A stretch of 64,000 bases of DNA from CAVPXC01 sp963709505 (GTDB lineage: Bacteria; Chloroflexota; Anaerolineae; JAAEKA01): the NCBI GenBank assembly GCA_963709505.1, contig CAVPXC010000012.1, positions 1 through 64,000 on the forward strand, given 5' to 3'. Position 1 is the stretch's first letter, and each line of letters starts with the position of its first letter. The translations under genes were made by a program, and so were the position numbers. The notes beneath the pieces were generated by a model that saw only the letters and a list, made by a program, of their open reading frames with translations, searched no databases and was not told where the DNA came from. Positions 54,547-64,000 of this stretch are shown in pieces.

Positions 54547-56425
54547 GAGCGAGACTGTGCAAACTCCCCTTGACGTCCAACAACTGATGGAACCCGTGCG
54601 GACGGGCAGGCAGGTGCCGTGGCGCCGGCTGTTTGGCTATCTGAAGCCGCACAAATGGCGCATGCTGGTGGCCATCATCGCGCTGGTCATCAGCAGCGGT
54701 GTCAGCCTGGTCTTCCCGTTGTTCATTGGCAAGACGATTGCCGACGTGCTGAACCAGGGCAGTCTGGCCCAGCTCAACCAGTTTGTGGCGCTGCTGATCG
54801 GCCTGTTCGTGATTATGGCAGTGGCTAACTTCATTCAAAGCTACTTCCTGGGCGTCACCGGCGAAAAGATCGTCTTCGAGCTGCGCACGCAGCTTTATGA
54901 CCGGCTGATCACGCTGCCGCTGGCGTTTTACGGACAGCACCGGGTCGGCGAGCTGGTCTCACGGTTGTCCAACGACGTGACTCTGGTGCGCTCGATGCTG
55001 ACCACTAACGTCACCACGATGCTCAGCGCGCTGATCTCGTTGGTCGGCTCGGTGATCATCGTCTTCACCCTCAACCCCTCGCTGACCATGTTCATTCTCT
55101 TGCTGGCGCCCGCCCTGATCGCCGTCGCGTTCTTCTTCGGCCGCCCATTGGAGCGAATGAGCACTCTCGTCCAGGACAACCTGGCCAGCGCCACGGTCAC
55201 CATCGAAGAAGGGCTATCGGGCATTCGAACGGTGAAGAGCTTCGTCCGTGAGGATTACGAAGACAAGCGCTATCGTCGCGACCTAGGCGTCACGCTGTTG
55301 TCGGCAATCCGCGTCACCAAGGCACGATCAGCCTTTGGCAGCGTGATGCTGTTCCTGGGCTTCAGCTCGATTGGTGCGATCCTGTGGTTCGGCGGTCGCC
55401 AGGTGATCGAAGGGACGATGAGCGTCGGCATGATCACCAGCTTCCTGATCTACGGCTTTCTGATTGCGGCTGGCCTGGGCAGCCTGGCGGGGCTGTACGG
55501 CGAGTTTCGAGCCGCTACCGGCGCCATCAAGCGGACGTTCGAGCTCCTCGACACCGAGACGACCATCGTCGAGCCGCCGGATGCGCAACCGCTCGGCTCC
55601 ATCGAGGGACGGATTACCTTCGACAACGTATCGTTCGGCTACGAGGTTGCGGCCCACGTGCTGCGCGACGTTGCGCTGGACGTGGCGCCCGGCGAGATCG
55701 TTGCGCTGGTCGGTCCCAGCGGCGCGGGCAAAAGCACGCTCTTTAACCTGATCCCACGCTTCTATGATCCCACCGAAGGCACGGTGAGCATCGACGGCCA
55801 CGACCTGCGCAACGTGACCAAGCAGAGCCTGCGCGGCCAGATCGGCCTGGTGCCGCAGGAGGCGATGCTCTTCGGCGGCTCGGTGCGCGAGAACATCCTG
55901 TACGGCCGGCTGGAGGCCAGCGAGGAGGAGGTGATCGCCGCGGCCAAGGCGGCTTTTGCCCATGACTTCATCCTGGAACTGCCGAAGGGCTACGACACGT
56001 TGGTCGGCGAGCGAGGCGCGAAGCTCAGCGGCGGCCAGCGACAGCGCGTCGCGATTGCCCGCGCCATTCTTAAGGATCCTCGCATTCTGCTGCTCGACGA
56101 GGCGACGAGCTCGCTGGACAGCGAATCGGAGATGTTCGTCCAGGCCGCGCTGGATGTACTGATGCGCAACCGCACGACGGTGATCATCGCCCACCGCCTG
56201 AGCACGATCCAATCGGCGCACCGGGTGATTGTGCTCGACCACGGGCGGGTCGTCGAGATCGGCACGCACGACGAGCTGTTGGCGCTGAACGGCCTCTATG
56301 CCAAGCTGTACACGATGCAGTTCAGCCGGGACGGCTATGCCACCGAGGTGGTGGACCGCTGGCCAATCAGCGATCTTGCTTACGAGTTCGAATTTGGCAC
56401 GATCCCGACATCCGACATCTCCTAG
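54512..56425 (+). CDS. MsbA-type ABC exporter, fused transmembrane and ATPase domains
   Basis: 637 residues from the ATG at 54512, but the first 25 residues lie in a repeated sequence, so the real start may be the ATG at 54587 (MEPVRTGRQVPWRRLFGYL); neither has a ribosome site. Six spans make the membrane domain (for example MLVAIIALVISSGVSLVFPL and GMITSFLIYGFLIAAGLGS). The ATPase has Walker A VGPSGAGKST, Q-loop VPQE, signature LSGGQRQRVAIARA, Walker B ILLLDEATSSLD and H-loop AHRLST. It works as a homodimer or with a partner not encoded here. Substrate is unknown; lipids or drugs are family norms. Confidence 0.95.
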   Translation: MIDWLGQRPARASETVQTPLDVQQLMEPVRTGRQVPWRRLFGYLKPHKWRMLVAIIALVISSGVSLVFPLFIGKTIADVLNQGSLAQLNQFVALLIGLFVIMAVANFIQSYFLGVTGEKIVFELRTQLYDRLITLPLAFYGQHRVGELVSRLSNDVTLVRSMLTTNVTTMLSALISLVGSVIIVFTLNPSLTMFILLLAPALIAVAFFFGRPLERMSTLVQDNLASATVTIEEGLSGIRTVKSFVREDYEDKRYRRDLGVTLLSAIRVTKARSAFGSVMLFLGFSSIGAILWFGGRQVIEGTMSVGMITSFLIYGFLIAAGLGSLAGLYGEFRAATGAIKRTFELLDTETTIVEPPDAQPLGSIEGRITFDNVSFGYEVAAHVLRDVALDVAPGEIVALVGPSGAGKSTLFNLIPRFYDPTEGTVSIDGHDLRNVTKQSLRGQIGLVPQEAMLFGGSVRENILYGRLEASEEEVIAAAKAAFAHDFILELPKGYDTLVGERGAKLSGGQRQRVAIARAILKDPRILLLDEATSSLDSESEMFVQAALDVLMRNRTTVIIAHRLSTIQSAHRVIVLDHGRVVEIGTHDELLALNGLYAKLYTMQFSRDGYATEVVDRWPISDLAYEFEFGTIPTSDIS

Positions 56426-56527
56426 GGCAAGCACTAGTACAGATTGGCGCACGTCTGATCGAGGCGAATTTGTTAGCCTCACGAAATACCGCTGCAGAAT
56501 ACCGCCAGCCGCGACCCCATACCAACA

Positions 56528-59500
56528 ATGATCCACTATCTCGTCCCCGATTTCATATTGCAAAAACACGCCCTGGGCGAGTCTAGCGGCCAGTTGTCCG
56601 CCACCACGCTTTTTCTTGACATCTCAGGCTTTAGCTGCATGACCGACGCGCTCATGCAGCACGGGCAACATGGCGCCGAGGTAATGGCCACCATTATCCG
56701 ATCCGTGTTCGAGCCGGCGGTGCGAGCCGTGCATCAACAAGGCGGCTTCATTGTCGGCTTTGCCGGCGATGCTTTTACGGCGGTCTTTGAGGACTCGGAC
56801 GAGAACGCGCCGCTAGCGCAGGCTACGGACTCGGCCCGTCGCGCGCTGGCCGCAGCTTGGGCCATCCAGCAGACCATGGCTGTGGCTGGCAGGCATGCCT
56901 CACCGTACGGCGACTTTACCCTGAACGCCAAGATTGGGTTGGCGTACGGCGAGATAACCTGGGGTATCGTCCGCTCCAGCGACACAACGCGCGCCATGTA
57001 CTACTTCCGCGGTCCGGCCATCGATGGATGCGCTCAGGCCGAGCATCTGGCCCAGCCCGGAGAAATCACGATCACTTTTGACCTGCATCCATGCCTCGAG
57101 GATGCGGCAGTGCTACAAGGCGCCGAAAGCTGCTTGCGAGTAGTCACGATCACCGGCTTTCTCCCTCCCGCGCAGGCTGCCGGCCAACCCGTTGGCGACG
57201 TCGAGGCCATAGCGCGTTTCTACTCTCGCGACGTTGTGACCCAACCGTACAGCGGTGAGTTTCGCCACGTCGTAAATGTCTTTGTCAGCCTGCCAACTGT
57301 ACGTAACGAAGCCCAATTGGCCGCACTACTGCAATCTGTGTTCAGTTTGCAGGTACGCTATGGCGGCATGCTGAACCGGCTGGATTTCGGCGACAAAGGC
57401 TCGAACATGCTACTCTTCTGGGGTGCACCTATCTCGCACGAGAACGACATCGAACGTGCCTTGGATTTCGTGCACACCCTTCAGGCACGCACCAGCATTC
57501 CGATGCATGCGGGCGTCACCTATCGCATTTCTCATGCCGGATTTATCGGTGGCGCATGGCGCGAGGAGTATACTTGCGTTGGTCGCGGCGTTAGTCTTGC
57601 CGCCAGGTTGATGACGGCCGCGCCCCGAGACGAGATCTGGCTTGATGAAGCGGTAGCCCAGCGCGCGGCCAGGAATTTCGAGCTGGAACCAGCCGGCGAG
57701 TATTCGTTCAAAGGCTTTGCGCAGAAACAGCGGGTCTATCTACTGGTCGACCGCAAGGAGGCTGACGAGCCAACCTTCCGCGGCGAGTTGATCGGACGTC
57801 GCGCTGAGCTGGCACGCCTGGAGACGCTTGTGCAGCCGCTGTGGCAGAAACGCTTCGCCGGAGCGGTAGCGATTATGGGCGAGGCAGGGCTCGGCAAGAG
57901 CCGCCTCGTTTATGCGTTCCAAACCTCGCCATTGATCGAGACACATGGCGTGCTCTGGGCGCATTGCCAGACCGATCCAACCTTGCGCGACTCGCTCAAT
58001 CCATTCCGCTACTGGTTGACACGCTATTTCGGCCAATCGCACGGGCAAGCCGAGGCGCGCAACAAACGCAGCTTCAACCGCAGGCTGGACGATCTGCTGG
58101 CCACGACCGACGATGTAGCGCTGGCGGCGGAGCTGGATCGAACCCGGTCATGTCTCGGCGCGCTGGTTGGATTGCACTGGCCTGATTCGCTGTACGAGGA
58201 ATTGGATGCCGAGAGTCGCTACGAGAACACCCGGGACGGCCTAAAAACATTGATCAAGGCCGAGAGCCGGCGCCAGCCAGTGATCCTGCACGTCGAAGAT
58301 GCCCACTGGCTGGACGGCAATTCCGCAGCGTTTCTCGAACACCTCAGCCGCAACGTGGACGATTGTCCGATCGCGCTTGTGATCGCGGCGCGGCCGGAAC
58401 AAGTCTCAGGCCCAGTTGGCGAGAGGTTCCGTCGATTGGCAAAGGCCTTGACCTGGGAAACGATCGATCTGGAACAGATGTCGCGAGAGGACCTGACGCT
58501 ACTTGCCTCTCACATACTGAGTGCACCCGTAGCACCGTCGCTTGTGGCGCAGCTCGATGCCCGCGCCGAGGGCAACCCCTTCTTTGCCGAACAGATCGTG
58601 CTTTATATGAGAGAGCAAGGCCTGGTGCAGCCCGATGCGACAGGCGCCGCATCACTCACCCTTCTGCCGGAGCAACACCTGCCGACAAATATCCAAGCCT
58701 TGCTCGTTGCGCGCATCGATCGACTGACCAGAGAGGTCAAGAAAGCCGTGCAGACTGCGGCGATCTTGGGCCGCGAGTTCGAGGTTCGGCTGCTCTCCCT
58801 CATGCTGCGAGCTGACAGCGAGTCATCCGCTTGGGTGAGCGCGGCCGAGGAGGCAAACATCTGGTCCCGGCTCAGCGAGCTGCGTTACGTCTTCAAACAC
58901 ACGTTGCTCCAAAGCGCCGTCTACGAGATGCAGCTGCGCGCGCGTCGTCAGGCGCTGCATCATGTGGCGGCCGAAGCTATCGAAACCCTCTTCGCTACCG
59001 ACCTGCCGCCCCACTACTCTGCCCTCGCTTACCACTACGAGCAGGCCGGCGCAGCCGAGCCAGCGGCACGCTATTTGGAGATGACCGGTCGCGCTGCGGC
59101 GGATAGTTACCAGAACAGCCAGGCTGTCGACAACTTCGGCCGAGCCCTGGCCTTGCTGCAAGACCCGGCCAAGCGGCTGGCCCTCCTGCTGGCAAGAGAA
59201 GCGGTCTATGACCGGCTGGGCAACCGCGAAGCACAAACAGAGGATTTGAGCATAGCCCACGCATTGGCAACGCAGCTTGACGACCTGGGCCAGCAAGCGA
59301 CCGTCGCCCTGCGCAGAGCTTCCCTGGCCAGCTTCCAGGGCGAATACCCGGAAGCGCTAGCCCGCGCCGATCAGGCCGCAGCGCTGGCCCGACAGCTCGG
59401 CGACGCCTCGCTGGAGGCGCGCGCCCTGTCCCAGCGCGGCGCGATTCTGATTCGCACGGGAGACTACGACGGCGCACGGCATGGGCTTGAGACTGCATGG

Positions 59501-60472
59501 CGCCTGGCCACTACGGCCGGTGATGCGAAGATTACGGCAGAAAGCCTCTACAGGCTAGGGCACTGCGCCCTGGCGCACCAGGACTACACAGCCGCCACAC
59601 AACGCTATGCGTCTGCCTTAGAGACCTACCAAACGCTACATGGTCGCCGCGGCGAGATCAACTGCCGTCTGATGTTTGGAGTGATCTACCGCCGGCAAGG
59701 CAAGCACGAGGCGGCCAGCGCTTCCTACCAGCAAGCGCTGACCATGGCGCAGGACATCGGCTGGAAATACGGCCAGGCCGATTTGCTGGGCCACATGGGC
59801 AACCACGCGCTTGACCTGGGCGATCTGAAGTCTGCAACACAGCTTCACCGGCAGGCATTGAAGATGTGCCAAGAGATCGGCGACCGCGAGGGTGAGGCGT
59901 TGAGCCTCGACAGCCTGGGGCTGGTGGCCTACGCTGAGGGGAAGCCGGATGAGGCTCGCCAGCGTTATGACGAGGCGCTGGCCATCCAGCGCGCGATTGG
60001 CTATCGCCGAGGCGAAGGCTACGCCCTAACCCACCTCGGCCAGGTGTTGATTGACCTGGGGGAGCCAGCGGCGGCCGAAGAGGCTTTCTCGGGTGCGCTT
60101 GCCATTCGCCAGGCGCTCAGCGCCAACAATCCGGCTGCGGTCGACGACTTAGCCGGCCTGGTGCAAGCCAACCTGGCGCGCAGCGACACGGCCAATGCCG
60201 TGGCTCATGCCGAAAAGGTGCTCGCCTGGCTGGAAACCTACGGAACGACCGGTGTGGAGTTCCCGACCCTCGCCTTCTTGAGCGTGTACCGGGCGCTGTC
60301 CTTGGCCAATCAGCCTCAAGCCGCGGCTCGTGTGCTGCAACTCGGCTTCGACGACTTGCAACAGCGAGCGGCCGCCATCCAGACCCCCGCGCTGCGAGAA
60401 CAGTTTCTCGACGGCGATCCCCACAATCGGTTGCTGATTTCGGCTTGGCGAGAGCGGCGGGAAGGGTTGTGA
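56528..60472 (+). CDS. Giant signalling protein: two nucleotide-cyclase-like domains, AAA ATPase, TPR array
   Basis: 1314 residues, cytoplasmic, frame intact. Residues about 25-190 form a class III cyclase-like domain (TTLFLDISGFSCMTDAL, GGFIVGFAGDAFTAVFE). Residues about 240-400 form a second (NVFVSLPTVRNEAQLAAL, FGDKGSNMLLFWGAPIS, YTCVGRGVSLAARLMTAA). Then comes an AAA_16-type ATPase: GELIGRRAELARLETLV, Walker A MGEAGLGKSRLVYAF near residue 451, and VILHVEDAHWLDGNSAAFLEHL as Walker B. The C-terminal half (from about residue 820) is a series of TPRs. The cyclase metal Asp is present in the first domain (LDIS); the second lacks it. So it may be a sensor or regulator rather than an active cyclase. 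Ligand unknown. Confidence 0.92.
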   Translation: MIHYLVPDFILQKHALGESSGQLSATTLFLDISGFSCMTDALMQHGQHGAEVMATIIRSVFEPAVRAVHQQGGFIVGFAGDAFTAVFEDSDENAPLAQATDSARRALAAAWAIQQTMAVAGRHASPYGDFTLNAKIGLAYGEITWGIVRSSDTTRAMYYFRGPAIDGCAQAEHLAQPGEITITFDLHPCLEDAAVLQGAESCLRVVTITGFLPPAQAAGQPVGDVEAIARFYSRDVVTQPYSGEFRHVVNVFVSLPTVRNEAQLAALLQSVFSLQVRYGGMLNRLDFGDKGSNMLLFWGAPISHENDIERALDFVHTLQARTSIPMHAGVTYRISHAGFIGGAWREEYTCVGRGVSLAARLMTAAPRDEIWLDEAVAQRAARNFELEPAGEYSFKGFAQKQRVYLLVDRKEADEPTFRGELIGRRAELARLETLVQPLWQKRFAGAVAIMGEAGLGKSRLVYAFQTSPLIETHGVLWAHCQTDPTLRDSLNPFRYWLTRYFGQSHGQAEARNKRSFNRRLDDLLATTDDVALAAELDRTRSCLGALVGLHWPDSLYEELDAESRYENTRDGLKTLIKAESRRQPVILHVEDAHWLDGNSAAFLEHLSRNVDDCPIALVIAARPEQVSGPVGERFRRLAKALTWETIDLEQMSREDLTLLASHILSAPVAPSLVAQLDARAEGNPFFAEQIVLYMREQGLVQPDATGAASLTLLPEQHLPTNIQALLVARIDRLTREVKKAVQTAAILGREFEVRLLSLMLRADSESSAWVSAAEEANIWSRLSELRYVFKHTLLQSAVYEMQLRARRQALHHVAAEAIETLFATDLPPHYSALAYHYEQAGAAEPAARYLEMTGRAAADSYQNSQAVDNFGRALALLQDPAKRLALLLAREAVYDRLGNREAQTEDLSIAHALATQLDDLGQQATVALRRASLASFQGEYPEALARADQAAALARQLGDASLEARALSQRGAILIRTGDYDGARHGLETAWRLATTAGDAKITAESLYRLGHCALAHQDYTAATQRYASALETYQTLHGRRGEINCRLMFGVIYRRQGKHEAASASYQQALTMAQDIGWKYGQADLLGHMGNHALDLGDLKSATQLHRQALKMCQEIGDREGEALSLDSLGLVAYAEGKPDEARQRYDEALAIQRAIGYRRGEGYALTHLGQVLIDLGEPAAAEEAFSGALAIRQALSANNPAAVDDLAGLVQANLARSDTANAVAHAEKVLAWLETYGTTGVEFPTLAFLSVYRALSLANQPQAAARVLQLGFDDLQQRAAAIQTPALREQFLDGDPHNRLLISAWRERREGL

Positions 60473-60524
60473 ATGGAGAGGCTGCGATTACTGGTACAGG
60501 TTGGCGAGAGTCCGCCCGGTGTTT

Positions 60525-60619
60525 GGAGTCGAGGCTTTAGCCGGGTTTGCGCTCAAGAACCGGCTAAAGCCTCAACTCCGTTCTACTGACCTCCGAGGTC
60601 GCAGAAGACCTCGGAGGTC
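60525..60619. terminator. Two strong hairpins between convergent genes
   Basis: Hairpin 1: 60525-60544 pairs with 60560-60579 over 20 bases with one mismatch. Hairpin 2: GACCTCCGAGGTC (60588-60600) pairs with 60607-60619. Neither has a T-tract. They lie between the cyclase gene (plus) and the metalloprotease gene (minus) and may act on both transcripts. Confidence 0.65.
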
Positions 60620-60639
60620 GAAGAGGGAGTGCCCCTATT

Positions 60640-63600
60640 TCATCCCGGCAACCGCAGCTTAATCGCTTGGGGTCGGGTGTTGTTCCAGGGAATTGGATCG
60701 TGCAGGGGCGATTCTCCTACAGTGATCGCGACCAGGCGACCAGGCGCGCCGCATTGGGGTTTGCCACCCACATCCGCAGCAGCCACCTTGATGACGATGT
60801 GCAGCTCTTTGCCATCCTCGGACCGCTTCACCGTGTCCGTGCCACACTCCACACCGTCGATCTTCGCGACGATGCTATCGCCCTCGGCAAGCCCTGCGGA
60901 TGCCTCCAGGTTAACCTGGCCATAGAATACGGCCGGCGGCGTGCGCGGCGCCAGAGGATTGGCAAACGTGGTCTTCTGCACCTGTCCAGCAGGCAACAAC
61001 TCGGCCTCCGCCACGGCCACTTGCAAGGTAATCGGCTCAGTCACGCTGATCCAGTAGCCATGGCCAAACTCGAAGTTCTCCAGGTCGTTTACCCATGGCG
61101 GGACCGAGGGATCGTACACTTTCCAGGGGTCGTCAACATCGCCACTGTCGTAGCCAAAGACGGTTTTGACCACTTCGGGGACAGAAAGCAGCGTCTCGTC
61201 AACGGAGCGAGTCTGGGGCACAGGATAAGCGAACAAGTTCCAGCCTGGTGTATAGAACGGAATGTCAACTGCCGCTGCCAAGACGTAGAGGCCAGAGACA
61301 TCGGCTGGCGCCGTCGCCAGGTTCTCGTTGACATCGAGATAGGTCGGCCGGCGCTCCCATGTGACACCCTCGTCGGGTGAGTAGTAGATCTGAAGGTTCT
61401 GCTCGTAACCTTCAGGGACTTCACGGCGCAGATAGTTGAAGGCAATAGTGCGTGATATTGCAGTGCTCGCCAGGAAACGATAACCCTGTCCTACCGGAGT
61501 AAGCCAGGGATCCAAGTCGGGAATCGATGCGAGGGCCTGCAACGACAAGGCGCCTGGATCTCCGAGAACATCCTCGCGATTGAAGATGATCACTTGGGCG
61601 TCCTCGGAGGCGATGGGCGCATCAAGAGAGCGGCGATTGGCGCCATAGCCTCGGTAGTCAGCACTGCCGAAGCGGTCGTCTGCACTGCCGAAGCGGTCGT
61701 CTGCGCTGCCGAAGCGATCGTCCGCACTGCCGAAACGATCGTCTGCGCTGCCGAAACGATCGTCTGCACTGCCGAAACGATCGTCTGCGCTGCCGAAACG
61801 ATCGTCTGCACTGCCGAAACGATCGTCTGCGCTGCCGAAACGGTCGTCTGCGCTGCCGAAGCGATCGTCTGCGCTGCCGAAGCGGTCGTCTGCGCTGCCG
61901 AAGCGGTCGTCTGTGCTGCCGAAGCGATCGTCCGCGCTTAGCCCGAAGCGATCGTCTGTGCCGCCGTAACGGTCGCCAGGACCCAGTCCTAATCGATTGT
62001 CCACACCCATGGTAAATCCATCGGCGCCCCCCCAACGAAGGCTCCCGTCCGGCGAACGATCCCGCGAGATATAGAACTGGCTGACTGCCTCCTTGTTCTT
62101 AGACCAGACTCGAACAGACCCGCCAAAAAGAGGATACTCCAGAGGCATAACGACACGGTAGGTGGCCGAGGGATCGGCGCCGGCCTTTAAGTTGACCCTC
62201 GTCCAGGACGAGCCAGGACTCATGCAAGGTATCTCACCCGCGTGAGATGGGCCCAGAATGCAGGGCGAGAAGGCCGAGTAGGGACGATGAGGAATGCGAT
62301 ACGCGGGAAAGACCTGTACGTGCAGAGCGTCACCCACGCCGGGCTGGGTCACTGTGATTGCCATCGCCGGCCGCAGCACCTCGACCACTGCTGGCTGGCC
62401 ATCTGCAAACGCCTGCGTCACGCTAATAGCCGCCGCAGGCCCGCTCACCTGCTTGATCACCAACCGCGGCTGGTTGCCGGTGATCGCCTCGGTGACGGCG
62501 ATGGCGAACATGGGACCGTCATCCTGGCGCAACAGAGTCACCGGCTTGAACCCAGTCATCGGATGCGTTACACTGATCACCGGCTGAGGGCCGGAGATCG
62601 CAACGGCCTGGACACCCGGCGCCACGCCGCTGATCGGCTGAGTCACCGTCAGAACCAGTCTTGGCAGACTCAACGCCTGCACCGCTATGTTGGGGCCCCA
62701 GTCTTTGGCCGTGTCTAGCGAGATCAACGGGTTCGCCACGGTGATATCGGAGTTGCAGCCGACGCGGGGGGGATCGACGGCCGCGTCGAACACGCACACA
62801 CGATCGCCCATCTGGGCCCCGCGCACCTTGATGCTATCGCTGCGGCCGGTGGAGCCAAGGTCGATCAGGGTATCATCCTCGGGTGTCTTCTTCGTGCCTT
62901 GCGTCTGGAAGAGGAGAGCTCGCCCTTGATCGACAACTAATCGCTCCTCGGTCCCGTACGCTCGCAGATCGAAGTTGCGCGCCGGAAGTGTCTCAGCCGG
63001 TACACTCGGCCGAACGAAGCGCACCTCGGTCAGGTCAAGAGGCAAGATCGCTGGCCCGGAGTTCGTGGTCAAGGCGTCGACCATGGGATAGAAGCGCTTG
63101 ATTGTCTCCCAGTCTGAGCGGCCGGTCGTGCGCGCGGCGATAGTCTGGTCGCAAGTCTCCTTCCGATCCTTCCACTGCGTCGCGGTCAGAAACTCGCTGT
63201 AGTCGTCGCCGTAGGTCGTGGTCATGAAGCTGTTCTTACAGTCAACCGGAACGACGCCGCTGGCATTGTAACCCAGGTAATTATCGGGCAGGTAAAGCAA
63301 ATAGTGCCCGAACTCGTGCGCGAAGGCGCGCCACCAATCCTGCTGAAGCTCGGCCCGGCTTTCGCCGAAGGGATCCCACAACGGGCCCATGCGGATCTGG
63401 CCGGGCAGGAACGCGTCGGTGAACACACGGGTGGTCGTGATCGTACGGGTACTCGTGGGCGGGTTGGCGCCAGGGATCACCTTGGTCGTGGTTCCCGAGT
63501 CGTTAGCCCTCTTCTTCACCACTCCGCCCATGCTGGCTCTGGGGCGGATGCTGTTGTTGCCGTACATCACAACGTCCGAGCTGAGCCAATTGCCCCGGCC

Positions 63601-64000
63601 CTGGTATACCGTCACTCTACCTAGCGCCATCTGGCCGTTGGTCACGTCGAAGAAAACCTCAGAGGAGCGCTTGATGGCCTGCTCCAGATCGGCCAGGAAG
63701 GCGCCGTCGTTGCGAGCATCCCATTCTAGCGACAGAGCCAGGTCGAACAGGAACAGCGGATGATCCTTCGATACGACCAACTCCTGCAGGCCAGGTCCTG
63801 AGACCTTAGTCCCGACCAAAGCGGCTAGGGTAGGTGTGTAGCTGGTGTGGTATACCGTGACCTTGTCGGCCGGCGTGGTGAGGCTGGCCGTTACGGGCAG
63901 CAACGCAAAGAGCGTGTCGCCGATTTCGATCTCGCCACGCCCTTGCAGGTACCCGTTGACGTCGGTTCTGTAGGCGGCAACGGCATTGCCAAGCGGCTTG
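60640..64000 (-). CDS. Large exported zinc metalloprotease-like protein with DDRFGSA array, 5' end beyond the window
   Basis: The frame is open to the right edge, upstream of an in-frame TTG at 63903 which is only internal; the visible start is RTDVNGYLQGRGEIEIGD. At least 1120 residues. The protease core has FAHEFGHYLLYLPDNYLGY, an HExxH zinc site, preceded by GPLWDPFGESRAELQQDW. Long beta-rich, Thr/Pro-containing repeats follow (VTQPISGVAPGVQAVAISG, VTHPMTGFKPV). Then come a heptapeptide array, and a C-terminal part with YTPGWN-like FYTPGWNLFAYPVPQ and YGQVNLEASAGLAEGD. Surface or secreted role inferred from composition; the signal peptide is outside the window. Ends 167 bases from the cyclase gene. 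Confidence 0.85.
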   Translation of the reverse strand, partial: KPLGNAVAAYRTDVNGYLQGRGEIEIGDTLFALLPVTASLTTPADKVTVYHTSYTPTLAALVGTKVSGPGLQELVVSKDHPLFLFDLALSLEWDARNDGAFLADLEQAIKRSSEVFFDVTNGQMALGRVTVYQGRGNWLSSDVVMYGNNSIRPRASMGGVVKKRANDSGTTTKVIPGANPPTSTRTITTTRVFTDAFLPGQIRMGPLWDPFGESRAELQQDWWRAFAHEFGHYLLYLPDNYLGYNASGVVPVDCKNSFMTTTYGDDYSEFLTATQWKDRKETCDQTIAARTTGRSDWETIKRFYPMVDALTTNSGPAILPLDLTEVRFVRPSVPAETLPARNFDLRAYGTEERLVVDQGRALLFQTQGTKKTPEDDTLIDLGSTGRSDSIKVRGAQMGDRVCVFDAAVDPPRVGCNSDITVANPLISLDTAKDWGPNIAVQALSLPRLVLTVTQPISGVAPGVQAVAISGPQPVISVTHPMTGFKPVTLLRQDDGPMFAIAVTEAITGNQPRLVIKQVSGPAAAISVTQAFADGQPAVVEVLRPAMAITVTQPGVGDALHVQVFPAYRIPHRPYSAFSPCILGPSHAGEIPCMSPGSSWTRVNLKAGADPSATYRVVMPLEYPLFGGSVRVWSKNKEAVSQFYISRDRSPDGSLRWGGADGFTMGVDNRLGLGPGDRYGGTDDRFGLSADDRFGSTDDRFGSADDRFGSADDRFGSADDRFGSADDRFGSADDRFGSADDRFGSADDRFGSADDRFGSADDRFGSADDRFGSADDRFGSADYRGYGANRRSLDAPIASEDAQVIIFNREDVLGDPGALSLQALASIPDLDPWLTPVGQGYRFLASTAISRTIAFNYLRREVPEGYEQNLQIYYSPDEGVTWERRPTYLDVNENLATAPADVSGLYVLAAAVDIPFYTPGWNLFAYPVPQTRSVDETLLSVPEVVKTVFGYDSGDVDDPWKVYDPSVPPWVNDLENFEFGHGYWISVTEPITLQVAVAEAELLPAGQVQKTTFANPLAPRTPPAVFYGQVNLEASAGLAEGDSIVAKIDGVECGTDTVKRSEDGKELHIVIKVAAADVGGKPQCGAPGRLVAITVGESPLHDPIPWNNTRPQAIKLRLPG
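61666..61938 (-). repeat. Thirteen 21-bp tandem units encoding DDRFGSA
   Basis: Units begin at 61666 and recur every 21 bases up to 61918, with a 24-base degenerate copy (DDRFGLSA) following. Differences are almost all synonymous (GCG/GCA for Ala, CGA/CGG for Arg), so the amino-acid repeat is conserved. Ala codon changes alternate over part of the array, giving a 42-base higher period. The complementary strand is also open but is a shadow. Confidence 0.95.

Noticed and set aside
61594..61941. Plus-strand 115-codon frame rich in Val-Cys-Ala-Glu
   Set aside because: It is the complement of the 21-bp repeat in the metalloprotease gene; no ribosome site or homologous block.

Overview
This 64 kb window is GC-rich bacterial chromosome, most likely from the phylum Chloroflexota (Anaerolineae/Caldilineae-like). 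This is inferred from gene families rather than from any marker search. The clues are glycosyltransferase-39-like proteins with a long extracytoplasmic C-terminal part, a tandem cyclase/AAA/TPR protein, a VIT-VWA protein, many Thr/Pro-linked secreted proteins, a ParB-like/UspA fusion and a Bacillus-type long SRP RNA. There is no sign of a plasmid or prophage. The only recognisable transposon is one IS200/IS605-type element.

Layout. 1-5.4 kb (minus): a large unrecognised protein running off the left edge, then cmk, rluB (with an Arg/Pro-rich repeat tail) and dacA. 5.6-20.8 kb (mostly minus): secF, secD, a zinc-ribbon-like single-span protein, a CCA-adding enzyme, sucD, sucC, a secreted sugar-dehydrogenase-like protein with a dockerin-like tail, a ParB-like/UspA fusion, a plus-strand cytidylate-kinase-like gene and a VIT-VWA surface protein. 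21-30.7 kb (mostly plus): a PIG-L deacetylase, greA, lysS, tRNA-Gly(CCC), a badly frameshifted glycosyltransferase, the SRP RNA (minus), a phosphatase-like protein and a GH13 amylase. 30.9-36 kb (minus): an AAE-type transporter, a membrane-tethered solute-binding fragment, GNAT, LysE and Uma2. 36.2-42.5 kb (plus): gyrA, an AlbA/Schlafen-type ATP-binding protein and two secreted proteins (one LysM-CAP). 42.7-44.4 kb: the IS605-type element. 44.7-46.8 kb (minus): HAD phosphatase, Rieske protein, APH-like kinase. 46.8-49.3 kb: an intact GT39-like protein. 49.5-53 kb (minus): sdhCDAB. 53.3-60.5 kb (plus): a dockerin-like secreted protein, an MsbA-like ABC exporter and a 1314-residue cyclase/AAA/TPR protein. 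60.6-64 kb (minus): a secreted HExxH metalloprotease with a heptapeptide array, running off the right edge.

How the genes work together. sucCD and sdhCDAB are adjacent TCA-cycle steps and point to a respiratory lifestyle. secDF, the SRP RNA and the many exported proteins point to heavy protein export. cmk, greA, lysS, gyrA, cca and rluB are core information-processing genes, and dacA trims peptidoglycan.

Quality warning. At least 24 single-base reading-frame breaks occur, including in gyrA (2), sucC (2), sdhA, rluB and a glycosyltransferase (about 7). Many sit in short homopolymers and most are restored by removing one base. I read them as assembly indels, so full-length genes are annotated across the breaks.
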